A DNA stretch of 11,180 bases. Origin: Microbacterium hydrocarbonoxydans (GTDB lineage: Bacteria; Actinomycetota; Actinomycetes; Actinomycetales; Microbacteriaceae). Position 1 is the stretch's first letter; the number at the start of each line of letters is the position of its first letter. The notes beneath the pieces are model-generated. The model searched no databases, was not told the origin of the DNA, and was given only the letters and a program-made list of their open reading frames with translations. A program made the translations under genes and the position numbers. Of the stretch, positions 6,725 through 11,180 are shown one piece after another. Location of the stretch: assembly GCF_900105205.1 (NCBI RefSeq), contig NZ_FNSQ01000004.1:1-11180 (forward strand). Direction: 5' to 3'.

Positions 6725-8384
6725 TCAGACGACCCGGCCGTCGCCGGGCCGTGAGACCCGCAGCCAGCGATAGCCGTACGCCGCGACCTCCAGCTCCACC
6801 GCGCCGTCGGGGCCGAGGGGATGTGCGAGGGCTCGAGCAGGTCGAGCAGGGTGGTGCCGTCCGGCTCGTCGGCCACTCGGAACGTCGTCGTCACCGGCAC
6901 CTCCGCGAAGTTGTGGAGGGCGATGACCCGGCCGACGTCTGCCGTGAGCGAGTGCACGAGAAGCGAGTCGGCCGGCTGGTCGACGACCTCGAACGTGCCC
7001 CATCCGAGCTCCGGCGAGATGCGGTAGCGCGAGGTGAGGGCGCGGACGAAGTAGAGCAGTGAGTCCGGATCGACGAGCTGGGCGGCGACGTTCACGTGCT
7101 CGGGCGCGTAGCCGTCGGACGGCGGCTTGGCCGTGAGGCGGCGCGGGGCGGCATCCGAGAATCCGCCGTTGCGGGAGGCCGACCACTGCATCGGCGTCCG
7201 CACGGCCTCACGTCCGGAGATCTCGGCGTTCTCGCCCATGCCGATCTCCTCGCCGTAGAACAGCACCGGCGTGCCGGGCAGCGTGAACAGCAGGCTGTAG
7301 GCCATGCGGATGCGGCGGGGGTCGCCGCCGAGCATCGGGGGCAGCCGCCGGGTGATCCGCGCCGAAGACGCGCTGGCGCTCATCCGGCGCGAAGGCCTCG
7401 AACACCTCCTGCCTCTCGGCGTCGCTGAGCTTGTCGAGGGTGAGCTCGTCGTGATTGCGCAGGAAGTTCGCCCACTGCACCTCGGGTCCGAGCACGGGAC
7501 GATCCCGCAGTGCGGCGATAAGAGGAGCCGGATCCTGGCGCGCGAACGAGAGATACAGCGCCTGCATCCCGACGAAGTCGAACTGCATGGTGAGCTCGTC
7601 GCCGTTCTCCCACCGAAGTACTCCACCTGCGTCTCGTACGGCAGGTTCACCTCGCCGAGGAGGATCGCCTCACTCGACCGCCGCTGCAGGAACCGCCGGA
7701 TGTCACGCAGCATGTCGTGCGGCTCGGGGATGTCCACCCCCTCCGGGATCTCGAGGAGGAAGGGAACAGCGTCGACCCGGAACCCGGAGATGCCCAGCTG
7801 CAGCCAGAAACCGATGATCTTGGCGATCTCGTCTCGCACGCGCGGATTGGCAAGGTTCAGGTCGGGCTGGTGCTCGTAGAAGCTGTGCTGGTACCACTGC
7901 CCTGACTTCTCGTCCTTGCCCCAGATCCCGTTGGCCTGTCCGGGGAAGACGGCGTTCTTCTGCCCTTCGGCGGCGCGTCAGAGCGCCAGACGTAGTAGTC
8001 GCGGTAGGGCGAATCGACGCTGCGCAGAGCGGAGACGAACCACGGATGCCGGTCGGAGGTGTGGTTGATGACCAGGTCGACGATCACGCGCATCCCACGA
8101 TCCCGTGCGGTGCGGATCACCTCGACCAGATCGCCGTGGTTGCCGAGACGAGGGTCGATGCCGTAGAAGTCGCTGACGTCGTAGCCGTCGTCGCGATCGG
8201 GAGTCGGGTAGAACGGCATCAGCCAGAGGCAGGTGACGCCGAGCTGCGCCAGGTAGTCGATGCGCTGCGAGAGCCCCTGCAGGTCGCCGACCCCGTCGCC
8301 GTTCGAATCGAGGAAGGTCTCGACGTCGAGGCAGTAGATGACGGCGGTCTTCCACCAGAGGTCGCTGGTGTCGGTGATCTTCAC
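6725..8384 (-). pseudogene. GH13 alpha-amylase family enzyme, trehalose-synthase-like (right copy, frameshifted)
   Basis: Second reading of the GH13 gene, GTG at 8384 to TGA at 6727-6725. All catalytic segments are present but spread over several frames: DLVINHTS, GFRVDAVPF, LLGEVNLPYETQVEYFGG, FLRNHDELTLDKL, LPPMLGGDPRRIRMAYSLL. Frame breaks: a lost base near 7962 (minus-strand AAGGGCAG where AAGGGCCAG is expected), a lost base at 7609-7611 (CCC against CCCC in the partner), two bases lost at 7357-7358, and one G lost at 6817-6820. Only the first falls at the same site as a left-arm error, and there the two arms err differently (a lost C here, an extra A there), so combining them gives KGQKNAVFPGQANGIWG without guesswork. 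At 7357 both arms lack bases, and the four-base G run I propose is inferred from frame and family pattern. Confidence 0.92.
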
Positions 8385-9345
8385 AGTCGCTCCTTCAGGG
8401 CGGGATCAGCTCGGATGCCGCGGCGTCCAGGAACCCTGCCTGCTCGGTGCCCACGTGGTGCAGATAGACACGGTCGAAGCCGATCTCGACGAGCTCGGCG
8501 ATGCGGTCAGCGAGCGACGAGGTGTCGTGATCGACGAGGACGGACTTTCGCAGATCCTCCAGGTCGAGCCCGGCGACCGCGGCCTCGAAGTCCTCCGGCT
8601 GCTCGAGATCCCAGGTGACCGGTGGCGACAGCAGCCCGTTCTGCCACTGGTCGCGGGCGATGGCGAACGCCGCGTCATCGCTCTCGGCCAGGCTGAGATG
8701 CACCTGCAGGATGCAGGGGCCCGCGCCTCCCGCACCGCGGTAGGCCTCGACGGCGCGGCGCAGAGCGGCGGGTTCCTGCGCGACCGTCGCGAGACCCTGC
8801 GCCCACGACGCGGCCCACTCGGCGGTCTCGGCGCTCACCGCCGTCGCGAACAGGGGCGGCGGTTCCGCAGGCCGGCTCCACACCCGGGCACGGTGCACGC
8901 GCACCAACCCCTCGTGGTCGACCTCCTCGCCGGCGATCAGGCGACGGATGACGTCGACGCTCTCTCTCAGCCGCTCGTTGCGGATGCTCTTGGCCGGCCA
9001 TCCCTCGCCGGTGACGTGCTCGTTGACCGCCTCGCCGCTGCCCATCGCCGCCCAGAAGCGGCCGGGGAACATCTCCTCGAGTGTCGCGAACGCCTGCGCG
9101 ATCATGACCGGGTGATACCGCTGGCCCGGCGCGTTGACCATGCCGATGGAGAAGTCGGTGCACGCGAGCGCGGCGGCGATCCAGCTCAGCGCGAATCCCG
9201 ATTCTCCCTGTGCCCGCGTCCAGGGCGCGAGGTGGTCGGAGCACATCGCTCCGTCGAACCCCGCGCGCTCGGCGCCGATGACGGCATCCAGCAGGGCGCT
9301 CGGTGCGATCTGCTCGTGCGACGCATGAAAACCGATGAACACCAT
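8381..9345 (-). pseudogene. LLM-class flavin-dependent oxidoreductase, TIGR03885-like (right copy, near-intact)
   Basis: Luciferase-like (LLM class) oxidoreductase, a TIM-barrel flavoenzyme; the corrected protein is 321 residues. It begins MVFIGFHASHEQIAPSALLD and shows AGFDGAMCSDHLAPW, GMVNAPGQRYHPVMIAQAFATLEEMFPGRF split over adjacent strands, MGSGEAVNEHVTGEGWP, LRESVDVIRRLIAGE and, near the end, GFDRVYLHHVG. These match my memory of TIGR03885, a group proposed to use FMN rather than F420, found in actinobacteria. Substrate unknown. This copy is open from 9345 to 8395; one G lost at 8402-8404 (GGG against GGGG in the partner) removes the last six residues ALKERL and the true stop at 8383-8381. 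That stop overlaps the GH13 start (GTGA), so the two genes form a translationally coupled pair. Soluble, cytoplasmic. Taking this copy for residues 1-315 and the left arm for the end restores the whole gene. Confidence 0.9.
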
Positions 9346-9353
9346 GGGTCGAG

Positions 9354-9367
9354 TCTTCCAAGGAAGA
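9354..9367. repeat. 14-bp inverted repeat upstream of the LLM gene (right copy)
   Basis: TCTTCC-AA-GGAAGA, mirror copy of 1676-1689, between the LLM start at 9345 and the hydrolase promoter. Confidence 0.5.
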
Positions 9368-9384
9368 GCGACTTTCGGGAGAGG

Positions 9385-9413
9385 TGGACACCTCGTCCGC
9401 GGCCTGGGAAGAT
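9385..9413 (+). promoter_or_regulatory. Candidate promoter of the hydrolase gene (right copy)
   Basis: TGGACA (9385-9390), 17 bases, GAAGAT (9408-9413); then GGAGG (9433-9437) and ATG at 9444. Same as the left copy. Confidence 0.35.
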
Positions 9414-9443
9414 GCACGGACATCGTCCCCTCGGAGGTCTTCC

Positions 9444-10308
9444 ATGACGCAGCACACGCTGGAGCTACCCGGAGCGGAGCTGGTCTACGACGTCCACGGG
9501 CCGCTCCCCACCGCTGACGGTCGGCCTCCCCTGCTGATGATCGGCCAGCCGATGGACGCCAGCGGCTTCCAGGCTCAGGTGAAGCTCTTCGATGACCGCA
9601 CGGTAGTGACGTACGACCCGCGGGGCCTCGGTCGGAGCCGTCGCACCGACGGCGAAGTGACGAATGAGCCGGAGGCGCAGTCCGAGGATGTGCACGCGAT
9701 CATCGAGGCTCTCGGAGTGGGTCCGGTCGACCTGTTCGGGAGCAGCGGCGGGGCGGTGACCGCGCTCGCTCTCCTCACAGCGCATCCGGATGACGTCGTG
9801 ACCCTCGTCGCCCATGAACCGCCGATCGATGCGGTGCTCCCCGATGCGGATGCCGTCCATCGCGCCAGGATCGCGTACACGCAGCTGTACCAGGCGCGCG
9901 GCTGGGGTGCCGGGATGGCAGGGTTCATCGCCTCACCGCGTGGGAGGGCGAGTTGACCGACGAGTACTTCGCCCAGCCGGCGCCCGACCCGCGGCATTCG
10001 GGCTGCCGACCGAGGACGACGGCTCGCGCGACGACCCGCTGCTCTCGGACCGCTCATGGGCGGTGCCGCTCTACACGCCGGACCTCGATGCACTGAGGGC
10101 CTCCCCCACACGGATCGTGGTCGCCGTCGGAGAGGAATCCCTCGCGGTCTACACCGGCCGCACGGCGGTGGCCCTCGCGAAGGAGCTCGGCCAGGAGGCG
10201 ACCGTCTTCCCCAGCCATCACGGCGGATTCATGGGTGGCGAGTTCGGGTACGCCGGCCAGCCGGAGGCGTTCGCCGCGAAGCTCCGCGCCGTCCTCGATC
10301 AGTCGTGA
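9444..10308 (+). pseudogene. Alpha/beta-fold hydrolase (right copy, two single-base losses)
   Basis: Second reading of the hydrolase. It starts at ATG 9444, six bases after GGAGG, and matches the left copy through GSSGGAV and GWGAGMAGFIA. It then loses one C at 9931-9932 (CC against CCC) and runs into an early stop at about 9956; a second C is lost at 9988-9990 (CCC against CCCC). The C-terminal half, with AFGLPTEDDGSRDDPL and FPSHHGGFMGG, continues in a third frame to the TGA at 10306-10308. Total length is 865 bases against 867 in the intact copy. Both losses are in C runs, which points to sequencing error; a real gene product should follow the left copy. Confidence 0.92.
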
Positions 10309-10309
10309 T

Positions 10310-10327
10310 GCCCGCCAGGGCTCGGGC
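10310..10327. terminator. Short hairpin between convergent hydrolase and BLUF genes (right copy)
   Basis: GCCCG and CGGGC around an 8-base loop, in the 20-base gap between the two stops; mirror copy of 714-731. Weak stem, no T-tract. Confidence 0.28.
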
Positions 10328-10328
10328 T

Positions 10329-10768
10329 TCACCCCACGGACTCGCGCACGCGGAACCACAGCGTGAGCTCCATGATCGCCCGTCCGATCATGTCGTGATC
10401 GCCCGCACGGAGGTCATCGAACGAGTCGCGGTATCCCTCCGCCATCGCGGGCTCCGCGGCGGCGAGCGACTGGTACCCATCGTCCACTCCGCGAACCGAC
10501 GCTCATGCAGCGGCTCTTCCAGGAGCACCCGGATGTCGCGGTGTCGAGGGTCCCTGCCGATCGTCGCCATCAGGCTCTCGACATCCGACCGCGCACCTTC
10601 GAGGATCTGGACGAACTCGCCACGTCGGTACAGCAGCATCCCGGTGATGTCGCGCGCACTGTTCCGGCTGCGGCTCACGCTCAGGAGTTCGGCCAGTTGA
10701 TCGTCGCCGAACGGATGCGTGGCACTGCTGGAATAGACCAGCGAGACGAGCGGGTTCTGAGCGGTCAT
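10329..10768 (-). pseudogene. BLUF-domain blue-light photoreceptor (right copy, one base lost)
   Basis: Second reading of the BLUF gene, ATG at 10768 to TGA at 10331-10329, 440 bases against 441 in the left copy. It agrees through the flavin-binding core, including Tyr12, Asn36, Gln54, Trp95 and Met97, then loses one base at 10476-10478 (CCC on this strand, where the left copy has GGGG at 562-565). The frame shifts right after FAEWTMG, so the C-terminal helical cap is garbled here and would run on to about 10388. The loss is in a homopolymer and the left copy is open, so I treat this as a read error. Confidence 0.92.
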
Positions 10769-11013
10769 CCGGCATCCCCTCCGCGCGTCCCGGCCCCTCC
10801 GTCGACTGTCACGACCGTCGTCACGGCGGCCATGGCGGCGTGGTGGTCGGCGAAGTCGCCGATCGCGCGTGACGCGGCATCGAAGGCACGCCAGGCGCCG
10901 TCCGCCAGCCGGTCGACGTAGCCGAGGAAGGTGCCGTCCCGACTGCCGACGTAGAACCCGTCGGCCACGCTCGCCCACAGCGGGCGAGACGGAGACGACG
11001 ATGGATCAGCCAT
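10765..11013 (-). CDS. Small uncharacterised protein coupled to the BLUF gene (right copy)
   Basis: Identical to the 82-residue protein at 27-275, with the same ATGA overlap into the BLUF start at 10768. This copy has its real upstream sequence: on the minus strand a GGAGG precedes an ATG at about 11059, but that ATG is in another frame and closes after 16 codons, so it does not offer a better start. An in-frame ATG at 11028 is the alternative. The gene is divergent from the partial gene starting at 11125, with about 110 bases between starts. Function unknown; the tight coupling suggests a role with the BLUF receptor. Confidence 0.7.
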   Translation of the reverse strand: MADPSSSPSRPLWASVADGFYVGSRDGTFLGYVDRLADGAWRAFDAASRAIGDFADHHAAMAAVTTVVTVDGGAGTRGGDAG

Positions 11014-11124
11014 GGCACCAGCGTACATATCGCGGATGCGGTGGGCTCCGAATCATCCTCCAGAGTGATGCCGATGCATCGCGCGCACGATGCCGCGGCG
11101 AGCCGCTCCGGCGAAGCTGGACTC

Positions 11125-11180
11125 ATGAACACTCGCACCCTCGTCGCCGTCCCCGCCCTGTTCCTCGCGGGGGCACTCGC
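11125..11180 (+). CDS. Start of a gene with a signal-peptide-like N-terminus (partial)
   Basis: Only 18 codons are visible: MNTRTLVAVPALFLAGAL, a short polar N-region with one Arg followed by a hydrophobic stretch, as in Sec signal peptides or lipoprotein leaders of actinobacteria. No cleavage site is reached. The upstream sequence GAAGCTGGACTC gives only a weak ribosome binding site. The frame is open to the window end but too short for certainty. It lies in the single-copy flank beyond the inverted repeat and is divergent from the small gene next to the BLUF receptor. Product unknown, probably exported. Confidence 0.5.
   Translation, partial: MNTRTLVAVPALFLAGAL

Larger units (their letters stand above)
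5573..11039 (-). repeat. Right arm of the 11-kb inverted repeat
   Basis: Reverse complement of 1-5503, carrying the same six genes in opposite order and orientation. This arm continues into single-copy sequence after 11040, so it is the one attached to genomic flank. Near the fold it is also the more accurate copy: its minus strand gives a sensible substrate-binding-protein sequence right up to and through the unpaired segment, while the left arm is scrambled there. Confidence 0.95.

Noticed and set aside
1..11039. Hairpin telomere or terminal inverted repeat of a linear replicon
   Set aside because: The turn is inside a sugar-binding protein gene, is asymmetric with a 69-base skip, and the arms differ by homopolymer indels that break genes. 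No telomere-like palindromes are seen.
1..11039. Inverted duplication flanked by mobile elements
   Set aside because: No transposase, integrase, target-site duplication or terminal repeat is visible at 1, at the turn, or at 11039.
1..11180. tRNA, rRNA, CRISPR array or riboswitch
   Set aside because: I saw no cloverleaf-like segments, no regularly spaced short repeats and no recognisable riboswitch core; nearly all sequence is explained by the genes.

Overview
The window is GC-rich, with dense, tightly packed genes and an actinobacterial look: GTG start, GGAGG ribosome binding sites, a lipoprotein with a poly-Gly linker, and gene families typical of Microbacteriaceae. Microbacterium or a close relative is my best guess. 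This rests on protein character and composition, not on a search.

The dominant fact is that the window is one giant inverted repeat. Bases 1-5503 (left arm) are the reverse complement of bases 5573-11039 (right arm), folded about a 69-base unpaired segment (5504-5572). The arms differ only by small indels, mostly one base gained or lost in a G or C run, and each arm is often intact where the other is broken. There is therefore one real locus of about 5.5 kb, read twice in opposite directions. A foldback (template plus complement) read or chimeric assembly is much more likely than a natural palindrome. Only 11040-11180 is single-copy flank, so the right arm is the one joined to the genome and position 1 is probably a contig end.

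The locus, in left-arm order: (1) a small uncharacterised protein, 27-275 (+), overlapping by ATGA with (2) a stand-alone BLUF blue-light receptor, 272-712 (+); (3) a convergent alpha/beta hydrolase, 733-1599 (-); (4) a TIGR03885-like LLM-class flavin oxidoreductase, 1698-2663 (+), divergent from the hydrolase and overlapping by GTGA with (5) a trehalose-synthase-like GH13 enzyme, 2660-4323 (+); a 177-base gap with two hairpins, a promoter and a TGTATACA operator-like palindrome; (6) the lipoprotein substrate-binding subunit of a sugar ABC transporter, 4501-5503 (+), cut off by the fold. The right arm repeats these in reverse: SBP 5504-6545 (-), GH13 6725-8384 (-), LLM 8381-9345 (-), hydrolase 9444-10308 (+), BLUF 10329-10768 (-), small protein 10765-11013 (-). 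A new gene with a signal-peptide-like N-terminus starts at 11125 (+) and runs off the window.

Functionally, the GH13 enzyme and the regulated sugar-binding lipoprotein suggest uptake and processing of alpha-glucosides (maltose or trehalose type), with the LLM oxidoreductase translationally coupled to the GH13 gene. The BLUF pair is a separate light-sensing unit. Frameshifted copies are marked as pseudogenes because that is how they read here, but I infer that the genes are intact in the organism; comparing the arms restores nearly every reading frame.
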